A stretch of DNA of 5,343 nt from an uncultured Clostridia bacterium (GTDB lineage Bacteria > Bacillota > Clostridia > Oscillospirales > Oscillospiraceae), in contig CAMEMX010000108.1 of the NCBI GenBank assembly GCA_945927915.1, positions 1 to 5,343 on the forward strand. Direction: 5' to 3'. Shown here piece after piece: positions 5,242 through 5,343 of the stretch (position 1 is the first letter of the stretch; each line of letters begins with the position of its first letter). The notes under the pieces are model-generated. The model saw nothing but the letters and a program-made list of their open reading frames with translations. It ran no database searches and was not told where the DNA came from. The position numbers and the translations under genes are program-made.

Positions 5242-5261
5242 TGCCATAGCAAAGTATGCGG

Positions 5262-5317
5262 GCGCAGGAGCTGCGCTATAGGGCGGGGGCATGCCGTAAG
5301 CCGCGTGCAGGAACTGC
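5262..5317. repeat. Two similar small hairpins after the SDR gene
   Basis: GCGCAG-GAG-CTGCGC (5262-5276) is a perfect 6-bp hairpin. A related copy, GCAG-GAA-CTGC, lies at 5307-5317; the 11-nt cores match at 10 of 11 bases with a 43-bp offset. No T-run follows either, so they are not clear intrinsic terminators. The remaining bases to 5343 hold no coding or RNA gene I can recognise; an 8-bp palindrome GGCATGCC lies at 5288-5295. Confidence 0.4.
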
Positions 5318-5343
5318 CAACTGCATACCGATCTGTTTGTTCG

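Noticed and set aside
4288..5292. 334-aa minus-strand open frame opposite the SDR gene
   Set aside because: Very Arg/His/Leu rich with no family resemblance; it is the complement of a well-supported SDR with a full catalytic tetrad.

Overview
The window is a compact, GC-rich (by eye about 60%) bacterial chromosome segment with seven complete protein genes. The gene content suggests a GC-rich member of the Clostridia (Firmicutes), possibly Oscillospirales: a B. subtilis-like ribosomal protein S15, a COG2426-type small membrane protein, a DUF3343 Se/S-carrier-like protein, a YedE-type transporter and a SufS-like desulfurase. The genus cannot be fixed from the sequence. Strong Shine-Dalgarno sequences (AAGGAG, AAAGGAG, GGAGG) and extended -10 promoters fit this assignment. 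No mobile element, CRISPR array, tRNA or rRNA was seen.

Left part (1-1550), all on the minus strand, read right to left: a promoter at about 1522-1550 drives a two-gene unit, a small multi-drug export family membrane protein (1000-1485) followed 3 nt later by a methylated-DNA--cysteine methyltransferase (502-996). The rpsO promoter (488-516) overlaps the end of the methyltransferase gene. It starts a leader of roughly 120 nt with a strong hairpin ahead of rpsO (92-358), which ends in a clear intrinsic terminator (52-80).

Middle (1541-3122), minus strand: a tight operon of a YedE-family transporter (2055-3122), a stand-alone TusA-like sulfur carrier (1843-2052) and a DUF3343 protein with a CxxC motif (1607-1846). 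The first two genes are 2 nt apart and the last two overlap as ATGA. A near-consensus sigma-70 promoter (3189-3217) drives it and a hairpin near 1551-1574 ends it.

Right part (3303-5343), plus strand: a class V aminotransferase-fold cysteine desulfurase (3303-4436), followed 13 nt later by a classical short-chain dehydrogenase (4450-5241), both from a TATAAT promoter at 3244-3271. The last 102 bases hold no recognisable gene, only two similar small hairpins.

Taken together, the divergent pair centred on 3123-3302 looks like a sulfur or selenium mobilisation module. The transporter would import a reduced sulfur or selenium compound, the desulfurase would generate persulfide or selenide from (seleno)cysteine, and TusA and the DUF3343 protein would relay it. 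Established knowledge supports linkage of these families in selenium metabolism and, for the related YeeE/YeeD pair, in thiosulfate uptake. Which chalcogen is used here cannot be decided from the window: no selD, selA or molybdenum hydroxylase gene is present.
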